Source: Bacteroidota bacterium (lineage in GTDB: Bacteria > Bacteroidota > Bacteroidia > Chitinophagales > LD1). Taken from it: a stretch of DNA of 64,000 nt. Shown piece after piece: positions 15,363 to 24,019 of this stretch; position 1 is the stretch's first letter; each line of letters starts with the position of its first letter. A program made the translations under genes and the position numbers. The notes below the pieces were generated by a model. The model was given only the letters and a program-made list of their open reading frames with translations, searched no databases and was not told the DNA's origin. The stretch is from the NCBI GenBank assembly GCA_947479455.1, contig CANJZE010000020.1:1-64000 (forward strand), in the 5' to 3' direction.

Positions 15363-16169
15363 TTAAAGGCGATACATCTTCTTCGTAGTATCTCCCATAA
15401 TATTAATTGCCATTTTGCGCGGCAATAATTTTTGCATAATGAAGCTGGCAATTTTATTTCCTGTGCCGGTAACAAACGAAGGTTGTTTACCGAGCTTCTC
15501 AAAACATTCTTTCACTACTTCCTCGGGCGTTTGAACTCTTGGAGCAAAAAAATCTGCCTTCTCTGGTTTTGTGTTTATGAAGTTGGGTGTAGAAGTAGCC
15601 CCCGCACAACAGGCAATCACATCCACACCTCTGTCTTTCCATTCATACCAAAGACTTTCGCCCAGCACACGATTAAATGCTTTGGTAGCCGCGTAAGCGG
15701 CCAAAAAACCACTACCTTGAAAACCGGCTAATGATGCCATCAATATTATTGCTCCTTTTTTTTTCGCAAGCATTGGGTCCGCAAAAACTTGCATCAGGTT
15801 CATAGGTGTAATCATATTTGCATACGCAATTTGATTATGATTTTCAATTGTATTTTTTTCAAAAGCACCGATGTAAGAAAGGGCAGCATTGTAAACGAAC
15901 AAGTTTATTTCCTTTCCTTGCAATGCATCGCGTAGTTGTTGCGCTGCATTAACATCAGCTAAGTCGCAGGAAATGCATTCCACTTCTACTTTATATTTTT
16001 CGAGCAGTTCATGTGCCAATATTTTCAAAGGCTCTTTGCGTCTGGCCACTAAAATTAGATTGATTCCAGCAGCAGCTAAATAAGAGGCAAAAGCAGCACC
16101 TATTCCCTCTGAGGCACCAGCAACTAAAGCTAATGAACCATATTTTTGTTTTAAATAGTCACACATCAC
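15363..16169 (-). CDS. Short-chain dehydrogenase/reductase
   Basis: 268-residue NAD(P)-dependent oxidoreductase of the classical SDR family. The Rossmann cofactor motif is GASEGIG near residues 18-24, preceded by LALVA, and VARRKEPL suggests NADP preference. The NAAL motif is at ~94. Catalytic residues are visible as S146, Y159 and K163 (YAATKAFNR). The C-terminal extension ends in a basic, hydrophobic stretch (IMQKLLPRKMAINIMG), often seen in membrane-associated SDRs of lipid metabolism. Its start overlaps the stop of the upstream lipoprotein by ATGA, so the two are coupled. Substrate cannot be predicted. Confidence 0.9.
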   Translation of the reverse strand: MMCDYLKQKYGSLALVAGASEGIGAAFASYLAAAGINLILVARRKEPLKILAHELLEKYKVEVECISCDLADVNAAQQLRDALQGKEINLFVYNAALSYIGAFEKNTIENHNQIAYANMITPMNLMQVFADPMLAKKKGAIILMASLAGFQGSGFLAAYAATKAFNRVLGESLWYEWKDRGVDVIACCAGATSTPNFINTKPEKADFFAPRVQTPEEVVKECFEKLGKQPSFVTGTGNKIASFIMQKLLPRKMAINIMGDTTKKMYRL

Positions 16170-16582
16170 TCAGCGGTCACCATCAGGAAAGTAACTTCTT
16201 CCTTTCCCTCCATTACTGTAAAGTGAAAAGTTTTCTCGGTCAGTTCTTCGATGGTAAAGTCTTTCACTTCACCTTGCGAAGAAGTAGTTTCAATTTTTGT
16301 GCTGTTCCAGTTCAGTTTCCACTTGCCTTGCAAATTTTGATTGTTGAGCGTAGTAGTGTAAGTGCCATCGGCATTATAAGTGAGCAAAAAGTTTTTGCGC
16401 ATTTCATTTATCTGTCTTTCTATAGAAGGTTTTAAATCTTCGGGAACTTCCTTCGTATATTTCAAATTTTCCACCTTCCACGACTTGAGCAACATCTGCG
16501 ATTTGTTTTTACAAGAAGAAACAGAGAATAACACGAAAAACACAAAAGGGAGAATTCTTATAGCAGAAATGTTTTGTTTCAT
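16166..16582 (-). CDS. Small lipocalin-like lipoprotein
   Basis: 138 residues. A signal peptide with lipobox (FVFFVLFSVSSC, Cys ~24) is followed by a beta-rich domain with the pattern WKVENLKYT...LTYNADGTYTTTLNNQNLQG and WKLNWNSTKIETTS. This resembles the small lipocalin-like domains common in Bacteroidota lipoproteins, which judge by fold rather than function. It is the first gene of a two-gene unit with the SDR (ATGA overlap). No enzymatic residues can be named. Function unknown. Confidence 0.7.
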   Translation of the reverse strand: MKQNISAIRILPFVFFVLFSVSSCKNKSQMLLKSWKVENLKYTKEVPEDLKPSIERQINEMRKNFLLTYNADGTYTTTLNNQNLQGKWKLNWNSTKIETTSSQGEVKDFTIEELTEKTFHFTVMEGKEEVTFLMVTAE

Positions 16583-16700
16583 TGGTTAAAATTGTTGCGT
16601 GAAAATAGAAGTAAAAGCGAAACCGCGGATTTTCCTTGCACAGCTATTTGATTACGAAAAATGCTACTAAGAAAAATATTTTCTATGTTCAATTTTTCAA

Positions 16701-19295
16701 ATGAATACACGCATAGTTTCTCTCATTTTGTTTTTGCTACTTGCGGCAAATGCCTTTTGTCAAATCCCCACCACCGGACTTTTGGGCCATTACTCCTTCA
16801 ACAAAACAACTGACGATAAAAGTATTTTCCAGAACAACGGACAAGCAAAAGGTGGAGTAACTTTTGTTGAAGACCGCTTTGGCAATAAAGATGCTGCACT
16901 TCACTTCAACGGTACAGATGGATATGTTTCAGTTGCAAATTCAGCTGAGCTGCGCGCTGTAAAAAATTCGTTTACTATTTGTGCATGGGTAAAATTGGAA
17001 AAAGGAAATGCTGCTACTAACGACCTTAATCTTCCCTTGCTTTGCAAACAGGGACAGTATCGTTTTTTTCTCAAAAGAACCTTCGGAGACTTACAAAGTA
17101 CTATCTTTTTGAGCAACGAAATTTCTTCACAGGATAACAATTACACCAATCACCCAATCGAATTCGAGCAGTGGTATTTTATCGCGCTGGTACTTGATGA
17201 CAATTTTATTCAGCTCTATCAAAATGGCAAATTGGTTTCGGTAGGCATTTGCAGTAAAATGTTTGTGCCGAACGATTCCCCTCTAGAAATTGGTCGCGAT
17301 AACAGCATCGGAACAAAATTTCTCAGTGGCTGTTTAGATGACCTTCGTATTTATAGACAAGGATTAAGTGCATCAGAAATTTCCGCTTTATATAATGACA
17401 GCACCACTAAACGCCCTCCGGTAGAAATAAAATTTTCAGGTGCAAAAAACATAGAGAAGAATACCGATGAAGGAAATTGTTTTGCAAAAGTAGTTTACAC
17501 CGAACCTACTGCAACAACTGTTGATGGAAGTAAAGTTGAAGTGAAATTAGCAGATGGATTTATGAGCGGTGCCGCTTTCGGAGTGGGTAAATCAACGGTA
17601 ACTTATGCAACAACACCGAGTTCCGGAACTAAACAAAATACTACGTTCACTGTTTCTGTAATTGATAACGAGCCACCAAAATTAGTTTGCCCTACCGATA
17701 TTACTGCCGAAGTTGATGGTGGTATAGATAGAGCAAAGGTTACTTATCCTGCTCTAACAGTTTCAGATAATTGCCCGAATGTGAAAAACGAATTGATAAG
17801 TGGTTTCAGGAACGGCTATTTGTTTCCGAAAGGTGTTACACAAATGAAATATCGCGCTACTGATGCTTCGGGAAATATAAAAGAATGTGATTTTAAAATA
17901 ACCGTAGCTGACAAAAAGAAAATTGAAAAAGCAATTGCACCAAAGCCATCTCCTGTTGCAGAAAAGCCAATTGCAAAACTTGAAGAAAAAAAAGTTGAAA
18001 GACCTGTAGAATCGAAACCTGTTTTAGCAGAAGAAAAAACTCCGGTAAAAACAAAAGAGAAAATGCCGGAAATAAAAAAAGAAGAACCTGCTCCACCTGT
18101 TTTGACTGTCGTAGAAAAAAAGAAAGTTGGAAATCTTGCAGAGCTAAAACCAGTTGAGGCAGAAGTGAAAGCTCCTGTAAAAGCAGAAGAACCTAAGTCT
18201 GTTGTATCGGAGGTAAAAACTCTTGTATCAACAGAAGAGAAAAAACCGGAAATAAAAAAAGAAGAGCCGGTTCCTCCTGTTAAACCGATTACAGAAAAAA
18301 AGAAAGTTGAAAAACTAACAGAGTCAAAACCTGTTTTAGTAGAAGAAAAAACAGTTCCAAAAACAGAACCCAAGATAGCCCAAGCAGAAAAAGAACAACC
18401 CGTTCCAAAGTTGGCTGTAATACCCGAGAAGAACAAAATTGAAAAAACACCGGCACCCAAAACAGCAGAGAAGATTCTCGAAATGGTAGAAAGGAAAAAT
18501 GAAACCAAAAAAGAAACAACTCCTGCCCGGCTGACGATTGTTCCTGAAATGAAGGATGAGTCTGTACCTGTGCGCATTGCTGTAAGAGCAGTTCAACAGA
18601 AACCAACTACCTCCGCCAAAGATTGGCGTTTCAATTGCCCCAGCGATACCATCATTCACTTACCTGCCAACAGAAAAGGTGTAATCTATCACCACTCCCC
18701 TCCTTCGGTTACAAATTCAACACTTATTGAATCCATTCAACAAACGGTGGGTACACATGACGCTTGTTTTCTTCCTATAGGTGTGCATCCGTTTACGTTT
18801 GTGGCCACTGATAATTTAGGTAAAATACAAACTTGCACATACAGCGTAATCGTAAAAGATGATTTGGCTCCACAAATTACGGTGGTACCTAAAAAGTTAG
18901 AAACACAACTTGGCTTAGAAGGCGATAGCATTCACTACGAATACAAAGCTGACGTGAAAGATTGTTTCCTCACAATTTTTATTTACGATGATGGAGAAGA
19001 AGACAATGACACTGTTTCTATTGTGTTTAACGGACAGGTTATTGTGAATCGCGAAATGATTCGAGTTAAGGAACATGGACCAATTATTCGCAAACTAGTT
19101 CTGCTACACAACAACGAAAATTATTTTATAGCCAAAGCATGGAACACCGGACGCTACGGATTAAACACCCTAAAAATAGATGTGTATGAAGGCGATGTGG
19201 AAGTAGACAAAAAATTTAAAAAACCGGTGCTTACAAAAGTGCTTCACTCAAAACCGGGAAATGCGGGAGGTATGATTTTGAAATGTGGTGATTAA
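16701..19295 (+). CDS. Large secreted LamG/HYR protein with Lys/Glu/Pro-rich spacer
   Basis: 864 residues. A signal peptide (about 1-20, ending NAFCQ) is followed by a LamG/concanavalin-like domain (~25-235: GLLGHYSFNKTTDDKS, WYFIALVLDD, FLSGCLDDLRIYRQGLSASE). HYR-type domains follow at ~240-410 (DNEPPKLVCPTDITAEVDGG; DNCPN). Residues ~410-640 are a low-complexity Lys/Glu/Pro/Val region made of about four imperfect repeats. A second HYR-like region (~640-740) and a beta-rich C-terminal domain complete it. I see no type IX sorting domain, so it may stay periplasmic or be wall/outer-membrane associated through the basic-acidic spacer. Adhesion or carbohydrate binding is plausible but unproven. 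Confidence 0.85.
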   Translation: MNTRIVSLILFLLLAANAFCQIPTTGLLGHYSFNKTTDDKSIFQNNGQAKGGVTFVEDRFGNKDAALHFNGTDGYVSVANSAELRAVKNSFTICAWVKLEKGNAATNDLNLPLLCKQGQYRFFLKRTFGDLQSTIFLSNEISSQDNNYTNHPIEFEQWYFIALVLDDNFIQLYQNGKLVSVGICSKMFVPNDSPLEIGRDNSIGTKFLSGCLDDLRIYRQGLSASEISALYNDSTTKRPPVEIKFSGAKNIEKNTDEGNCFAKVVYTEPTATTVDGSKVEVKLADGFMSGAAFGVGKSTVTYATTPSSGTKQNTTFTVSVIDNEPPKLVCPTDITAEVDGGIDRAKVTYPALTVSDNCPNVKNELISGFRNGYLFPKGVTQMKYRATDASGNIKECDFKITVADKKKIEKAIAPKPSPVAEKPIAKLEEKKVERPVESKPVLAEEKTPVKTKEKMPEIKKEEPAPPVLTVVEKKKVGNLAELKPVEAEVKAPVKAEEPKSVVSEVKTLVSTEEKKPEIKKEEPVPPVKPITEKKKVEKLTESKPVLVEEKTVPKTEPKIAQAEKEQPVPKLAVIPEKNKIEKTPAPKTAEKILEMVERKNETKKETTPARLTIVPEMKDESVPVRIAVRAVQQKPTTSAKDWRFNCPSDTIIHLPANRKGVIYHHSPPSVTNSTLIESIQQTVGTHDACFLPIGVHPFTFVATDNLGKIQTCTYSVIVKDDLAPQITVVPKKLETQLGLEGDSIHYEYKADVKDCFLTIFIYDDGEEDNDTVSIVFNGQVIVNREMIRVKEHGPIIRKLVLLHNNENYFIAKAWNTGRYGLNTLKIDVYEGDVEVDKKFKKPVLTKVLHSKPGNAGGMILKCGD
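17986..18560 (+). repeat. Coding Lys/Glu/Pro-rich imperfect repeats
   Basis: Roughly four repeats of 43-60 residues, starting near EKKVERPVESKPV, EKKKVGNLAELKP, EKKKVEKLTESKPV and EKNKIEKTPAPK. Two of them also carry KMPEIKKEEPAPPV or KKPEIKKEEPVPPV. Two units are highly similar at the DNA level (AAACCGGAAATAAAAAAAGA-type blocks), suggesting duplication. Confidence 0.7.
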
Positions 19296-19374
19296 GAATT
19301 CTTTCGCTTCTCGTGCATTTGCTGTTTACGCTTAGTGAGCTTATACGCTTACTCGGTAAATTTGCAAGTCGAAT

Positions 19375-20751
19375 TTAAGCAGCTTTTAAAATCGGGATCA
19401 TACGGGTAACCACACCGGTCATTCGTTTTTCAACCTTTTGCTCTGTTGCTTTACTAAAGGTAAAATAGAAAGTAGTGCCATGACCAGGAGTACTTTCCAG
19501 CCAAATATTACCGTTGTAGAAATTGATAATTTTTTTGCAAACGGCTAAGCCAATTCCGCTTCCCTCATATTGCTCAGTTGAATGCAACCGCTTAAACATC
19601 TGAAAAATTTTCTCGCTGAATTTAACATCCAGGCCAATTCCATTATCACTAACTGAATAGACAATTTCATTGTCTTTTTGGCAACAAGCAATCTTAACTT
19701 CAGGTCTTTCTGCCGTATTAAACTTCAAAGCGTTGGAAATCATGTTTTGAAAAACATGATAAACTAACGAAGCATGCACATTTTTCATTGGAGGCAACTC
19801 TCCTTCAATCATTATCGCTGCATTTCGTTCGGCAATTTTTGTATTTAGCTCAGCCTTTATAGTGGTAATCAAGTTAACCAAGTCGACATTACTAGTTGGT
19901 GGCAAATTTCTATCTACTTTGCAATACGAAAGCATGTCATCAATTTGTCGGGCCAATCTATCAGCACTTTCTTTCGAATGCTGCATAAATACTTTAGCAT
20001 CGTCACTTACATTTGCTGTTCGTGTTAATAACAAATTCATAAAGCTACTGATGTTACGAACAGGCGCTTTAAGGTCGTGCGAAATTACATAAGCAAACTG
20101 TTCTAAGTCTTCATTCGATCGTTTTAACTCCACTGCTTGCTCCTTTAGTTTTTCGTTTAAGTCTTCTAGTTCCGTCTCTGTGTAAAAATTATAATAAGCC
20201 AAAATGTATATAGCCATTCCAAAGAGCACAAACTTCATCCACATGTTCAAATTGAAAATGGTATGCTGCGTTATTGCATCCAAATTATACTGAACAAAAA
20301 ATGGATAAATGTGCAGATAGATATTGAACGATACGATGGCTAACAAAACTCCTGCAATAATATTTTTATAGTCGCGCACGCTAAAGAGCAAAAATGGCAC
20401 TACATAGCTGATATAAAAAAATTCGTGCACACCGCTTGCGTGTCCTATAAAACACGAATTGATAAGCACAAACGCATTGATTACAAACAAATAAGTGTGG
20501 CGGGCAAATTTGTGAAAATGCTTATGGTTAAGCCACAGCACTCCTAGTACGCAGCAAGCATCCAAAAACTGTAAAACACTTAGCAGGTAATATCCCTGAA
20601 AAACGGAATAAGGAATATAAAGCAATATGGCTATAACCGTAAGCAGTGTAATTACGTTTGTAAAACGCACATACTTATTTTCTTTTTTATGGGTATCTGC
20701 ACTAACGCCTATGGCTATTAGGCTATTCCAATGGGAAAGGATTTTATTCAT
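19375..20751 (-). CDS. Membrane sensor histidine kinase (no PAS)
   Basis: 458 residues. Residues ~30-185 hold six hydrophobic helices with short His-rich loops (HKHFHKFARH, HASGVHEFF). A coiled linker (ETELEDLNEKLKEQAVELKR) leads to the HisKA phosphoacceptor H225 in YVISHDLKAPVRNISSF. The ATPase domain has NMISNALKFN (N box), VSDNGIGLD (G1) and EGSGIGLAV (G2). No receiver domain or neighbouring regulator is present. Architecture and the HDLK-P-RN motif match the kinase at 8531-10297, minus its PAS domain. Signal unknown. Confidence 0.92.
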   Translation of the reverse strand: MNKILSHWNSLIAIGVSADTHKKENKYVRFTNVITLLTVIAILLYIPYSVFQGYYLLSVLQFLDACCVLGVLWLNHKHFHKFARHTYLFVINAFVLINSCFIGHASGVHEFFYISYVVPFLLFSVRDYKNIIAGVLLAIVSFNIYLHIYPFFVQYNLDAITQHTIFNLNMWMKFVLFGMAIYILAYYNFYTETELEDLNEKLKEQAVELKRSNEDLEQFAYVISHDLKAPVRNISSFMNLLLTRTANVSDDAKVFMQHSKESADRLARQIDDMLSYCKVDRNLPPTSNVDLVNLITTIKAELNTKIAERNAAIMIEGELPPMKNVHASLVYHVFQNMISNALKFNTAERPEVKIACCQKDNEIVYSVSDNGIGLDVKFSEKIFQMFKRLHSTEQYEGSGIGLAVCKKIINFYNGNIWLESTPGHGTTFYFTFSKATEQKVEKRMTGVVTRMIPILKAA

Positions 20752-20942
20752 GGTAGTTACAAGTTCTCGTTCGTATACGTCAACTATTCAACTGTGGTTC
20801 AGTTTGTAGTATAATTTGTAAAAGTTATTCCTTGTGCAGGTTCAATTCTAAAAATTCTTCACGCTTTAATTTCCCACTGTAAAAACTAAACGCTCGCTTA
20901 TTTTTCTTTTTCTCTCAGATAATTATTTTTGCGCCCTCAAAT

Positions 20943-21017
20943 GGTGGCTGTAGCTCAGTTGGTTAGAGTAGCGGTTTGTGGTACCGCTGGTCGTGGGTTC
21001 GAGCCCCATCAGCCACC
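20943..21017 (+). tRNA. tRNA-His (GTG)
   Basis: Cloverleaf folds cleanly. The acceptor GTGGCTG pairs with CAGCCAC, with the extra 5' G(-1) opposite C73 that is diagnostic for tRNA-His. The D arm is GCTCAGTTGGTTAGAGT. The anticodon stem GCGGT/ACCGC has loop TTGTGGT (anticodon GTG). The T arm contains GTTCGAG. The 3' CCA is not encoded. Confidence 0.97.
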
Positions 21018-21024
21018 CATAAGT

Positions 21025-21060
21025 AAAAGAGGATGCAGCGAAAGCGACATCCTCTTTTTT
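21025..21060 (+). terminator. Intrinsic terminator of tRNA-His
   Basis: Stem AAAAGAGGATG / CATCCTCTTTT around a 12-nt loop, followed by a run of T. It starts eight bases after the tRNA. Confidence 0.85.
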
Positions 21061-21083
21061 ATTGTTAGCAATAGCAGAAACAA

Positions 21084-21118
21084 TAAACCCGCTTTTCAGC
21101 GGGCTTATTTTTTTTCGG
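21084..21118. terminator. Bidirectional terminator before ilvE 3' end
   Basis: AAACCCGC-TTTTCA-GCGGGCTT flanked by T-rich sequence on the plus strand and A-rich on the other side. It lies between convergent tRNA-His and ilvE, 11 bases from the ilvE stop. Confidence 0.75.
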
Positions 21119-21128
21119 AAAGTAAATT

Positions 21129-22214
21129 TTAGCTGTTAGCATAAACAGCTACAGCAACAGTGTGTAACCAACCATAAACATCTTCTGCCTTACCCGATTT
21201 AATAGAAGTTAATCTGTGCTTCAATTTTTTTGAAATTTCACGAAGTTCTACCGGAGGCAGTTCATAGTTCTCCCCTTTATAATGAAACTCACCAATGTGG
21301 GAAAGCACAGCAGCGGTTCCTGTTCCAAACATATCCTGTAGCTTCCCTTCGTGGTAAGCATTGATAACTTCTTCAATTGAAATATCACGTTCTTGTAAGA
21401 CGTAACCTTCACTTTCTGCCAAACGAACTATACTATCGCGGGTTACACCGTCTAAAATAGTACCTTGGTCAAGTGCAGGAGTAATAATAACGCCATCAAT
21501 AATTACGAAAATATTCATCGTTCCAATTTCCTGGAGATAACGATGATGAATGCCATCAAGCCATAAAATTTGGTCATAACCCATCTTTTGAACTTCACGT
21601 GTGGGCATCATTACTGCACCATAGTTGCCGGCACATTTTGCATACCCCACTCCACCAGGGAACGCGCGAACATATTTATCGTGAATAAAAACTTTCACCG
21701 GTTTGCTGTAGTAAGCGCCCACCGGACAAGTAAAAATCACAAAACGAAAATGCTCTGCCGGTTTTATTCCCACAAATCCTTCAGTAGCAAACATAAAAGG
21801 GCGGATATAAAGAGACGAATGAGGGGCATCCGGAATCCAGTTTTTATCTATAGAAACCAGTTTATCAATGGCACTCATAAATAAGTCCTCCGGTATTTCG
21901 GGCATTGCCATTCTATCGGTAGAAATATTTAAGCGATTTAAATTTTTGAGCGGACGAAAGATAATCGGGTTTCCTTCGGGGTCCTTCTCTGCCTTCATAC
22001 CTTCGAAAATTGATTGACCATAATGCAAAGCAGAAAGAGCAGGGTGAATACTAAATTCTCCAAAAGGAACGATGCGGCAATCCTTCCATTCTCCATCACT
22101 ATAATCAGCAATAAACATGTGATCAGAAAAATGCTTACCAAAAGGAAGGTCATTAAAATCAATCTCTCCAAGTCGCGACAACTTGGTCTTTTCAACTGCT
22201 ATTTTGTATCCCAT
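21129..22214 (-). CDS. ilvE: Branched-chain amino acid aminotransferase
   Basis: PLP enzyme that interconverts branched-chain 2-oxo acids and Leu, Ile and Val using glutamate. 361 residues from the ATG at 2214 bases past 20 kb (22214, MGYKIAVEKT). A longer frame to 22301 adds a basic, Cys-rich N-terminus unlike the family, so I rejected it. The sequence resembles the eukaryotic/Bacillus BCAT2 type: FGEFSIHPALSALHYGQSIF then EGMKA, YIRPFMFATE, the PLP lysine at about K193 in GYAKCAGNYGA, and FGTGTAAVLSHIG near the end. It is monocistronic on the minus strand and ends against a shared terminator with tRNA-His. Confidence 0.95.
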   Translation of the reverse strand: MGYKIAVEKTKLSRLGEIDFNDLPFGKHFSDHMFIADYSDGEWKDCRIVPFGEFSIHPALSALHYGQSIFEGMKAEKDPEGNPIIFRPLKNLNRLNISTDRMAMPEIPEDLFMSAIDKLVSIDKNWIPDAPHSSLYIRPFMFATEGFVGIKPAEHFRFVIFTCPVGAYYSKPVKVFIHDKYVRAFPGGVGYAKCAGNYGAVMMPTREVQKMGYDQILWLDGIHHRYLQEIGTMNIFVIIDGVIITPALDQGTILDGVTRDSIVRLAESEGYVLQERDISIEEVINAYHEGKLQDMFGTGTAAVLSHIGEFHYKGENYELPPVELREISKKLKHRLTSIKSGKAEDVYGWLHTVAVAVYANS

Positions 22215-22318
22215 AGTTTTACATTTAGTGTGAATCCGTTGCGAACAAAAATAGAATAACTTTCTACATACACTTTGAACCTCAATCCTATTTTTGAACA
22301 TTTAATTAGCTATTCAAG

Positions 22319-22768
22319 ATGTTACAAATTCAGCAGACCGCTTCTTTATTCAGCGGGCAAAAGGTTTTCCGCATTCTAAAGAATGTGGAAAACAAAAATC
22401 AGGAGGCCATTAGGGCAGTTGTGGTTTACGAAAATAATGCAGATACTTTATCTCCAAGCTTGCAAGAGATGCTCGATAACTTAATGAAAGCCTGCAAATT
22501 CAACGTAAGTGAATTGCTGTTCTTGAGCAACAAAGAGAATGAAGTTTCAATTGGTCAAATACAAAGTAGTTTCAATCCTCAAATTCTATTGCTTTTTGGC
22601 GAAATAGCCGGAAGTAAAAACATGATTAAACTTCAAAAAAATGTTTCATACGAAATGAACGGAATGAAAATACTACGAACCGAATCATTAGAAAATCTTG
22701 AAAAGATAAAAGGTGAAAAAGGAAAACTTTGGGAAGTTTTAAAGCAAACCTTGAACATAGCATCATGA
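22319..22768 (+). CDS. Hypothetical protein coupled to rdgB
   Basis: 149 residues, no signal peptide or membrane segment. A helical N-terminal half (PSLQEMLDNLMKACKFNVSE) is followed by an alternating hydrophobic strand NPQILLLFGEIA. A C-terminal block ends LENLEKIKGEKGKLWEVLKQ TLNIAS. The strand-loop-strand with a final LWEVLK helix faintly recalls HolD (DNA polymerase III psi) proteins, but I cannot demonstrate it and conserved residues are few. Its TGA overlaps the rdgB ATG (ATGA), so it is co-translated with a nucleotide-pool enzyme. It is divergent from ilvE. Confidence 0.7.
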   Translation: MLQIQQTASLFSGQKVFRILKNVENKNQEAIRAVVVYENNADTLSPSLQEMLDNLMKACKFNVSELLFLSNKENEVSIGQIQSSFNPQILLLFGEIAGSKNMIKLQKNVSYEMNGMKILRTESLENLEKIKGEKGKLWEVLKQTLNIAS

Positions 22769-23346
22769 AGATAATTTTTGCCACGTCCAACCAGCACAAA
22801 CTTAAAGAGGTAAAATCTGCGGCTCCTGAAGGTTTCGAAATAATCAGTTTAAAGGAAATCGGGTTTGAAGGTGAACTACCAGAAACGCACGAAACAATTG
22901 AAGAAAATTCTCTGGAAAAAGCTGAATACCTTTCCAATAAATTCAATACAGCTTGCTTTGCAGAAGACACCGGACTGATCATTGATGCCATCAATGGTGA
23001 ACCAGGAGTTTACTCTGCCAGATATGCGGGAGAGTATGCAAGTTTCCATGATAACGTGAATAAGGTTCTTGCAAAAATGAAAGTTATGGAAACCAGAACG
23101 GCAAGATTTAAAACTGTTATCACATACTATTCTCAAGGCTCTTTCGTTCAATTTGAAGGTGTAACGGAAGGCATAATCCCGCTTGTGCAGATTGGCGACA
23201 ACGGTTTTGGCTACGACCCCATCTTTATTCCTGATGGCTCAACCAAAACATACGCGCAAATGACAATGGATGAAAAAAACCTTTTTAGCCACCGTAAAAA
23301 AAGTTTCGACTTGTTTGCCAACCATTTGAAACTAATTACCGTCTGA
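22765..23346 (+). CDS. rdgB: XTP/dITP diphosphatase (RdgB/HAM1 family)
   Basis: Removes deaminated purine nucleotides (dITP, XTP) by hydrolysis to monophosphates, keeping them out of DNA and RNA. 193 residues from the ATG at 22765, which begins exactly at the conserved MKIIFATSNQHKLKEV. An upstream in-frame start at 22729 would add residues without homology. Hallmarks are FAEDTGLIIDAINGEPGVYS, ARYAGEYAS, the nucleotide loop GFGYDPIFIPDG and the C-terminal KNLFSHRKKSFD. It overlaps the upstream hypothetical gene by four bases. Confidence 0.96.
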   Translation: MKIIFATSNQHKLKEVKSAAPEGFEIISLKEIGFEGELPETHETIEENSLEKAEYLSNKFNTACFAEDTGLIIDAINGEPGVYSARYAGEYASFHDNVNKVLAKMKVMETRTARFKTVITYYSQGSFVQFEGVTEGIIPLVQIGDNGFGYDPIFIPDGSTKTYAQMTMDEKNLFSHRKKSFDLFANHLKLITV

Positions 23347-23400
23347 TACATATAGGTTGGCGTAAAAAACTTATTTTAGATTAACCCTAAAGCCAAACCA

Positions 23401-23976
23401 ATGGGAGCAATTATTTTTCAAGGACACAACGAAACTGAAATTATTCAGGGTTGCATGAAAGGCGAACGCAAGTTTCAGCAAATGCTGTACAATTCGCTTT
23501 CATCAAAGATGTTTTCGGTTTGCCTCCGTTACGCAAATGAATACAACTCTGCACAAGATTTATTGCAGGAGGGTTTTGTGAAAGTATTTCGCAACATCGA
23601 TAAGTTCAGAGGCGAAGGCTCGTTTGAGGGTTGGGTGCGCAGAATTTTTGTAAATACTGCTATTGAACATTATCGTAAACAAGTAAATCTTTACGCACTG
23701 CACGATACCGGACAAAATGCGTATGAAGATTATCACGACAATGCACTTGAAACATTAAAATATGAGGACATCCTGAAAATGATACAGAAGTTAAGTCACG
23801 GGTACAGAACTGTTTTTAACTTGTATGTAATTGAAGGATATTCGCATAAGGAAATTGGAGAGTTGATGGGCATATCGGAAGGAACTTCAAAATCGCAATT
23901 GGCAAGAGCGAGATATTTACTGCAAAAAATGATTACCGATACTGCGGAAATTGGGATGCAAACTCAAAACGCTTAA
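23401..23976 (+). CDS. ECF-type RNA polymerase sigma factor
   Basis: 191-residue sigma-70 family member with only regions 2 and 4, the extracytoplasmic-function layout. Region 2 is LRYANEYNSAQDLLQEGFVK VFRNI, then FEGWVRRIFVNTAIEHYRK. Region 4 is LSHGYRTVFNLYVIEGYSHK then EIGELMGISEGTSKSQLARA. The next gene, 43 bp downstream, is a single-pass membrane protein that fits an anti-sigma role. Such pairs respond to envelope or nutrient signals in Bacteroidota; which one here is unknown. Confidence 0.95.
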   Translation: MGAIIFQGHNETEIIQGCMKGERKFQQMLYNSLSSKMFSVCLRYANEYNSAQDLLQEGFVKVFRNIDKFRGEGSFEGWVRRIFVNTAIEHYRKQVNLYALHDTGQNAYEDYHDNALETLKYEDILKMIQKLSHGYRTVFNLYVIEGYSHKEIGELMGISEGTSKSQLARARYLLQKMITDTAEIGMQTQNA

Positions 23977-24019
23977 GAAGAAAAAAACGTGCTCTATTAT
24001 AGAAACAAATTGACAAAAA

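Noticed and set aside
17816..18577. Long minus-strand open frame (253 codons) opposite the LamG/HYR gene
   Set aside because: It mirrors the Lys/Glu/Pro repeat (Lys/Glu codons read as Phe/Ser on the other strand) and has no domain or start context.
20929..21132. Plus-strand open frame over the tRNA-His region (starts MRPQMVAVAQLVRV)
   Set aside because: It is the translation of tRNA-His and its terminator; a well-known artefact of tRNA genes.
22215..22301. N-terminal extension of ilvE
   Set aside because: Basic, Cys-rich and A/T-rich; the family similarity starts after the ATG at 22214.
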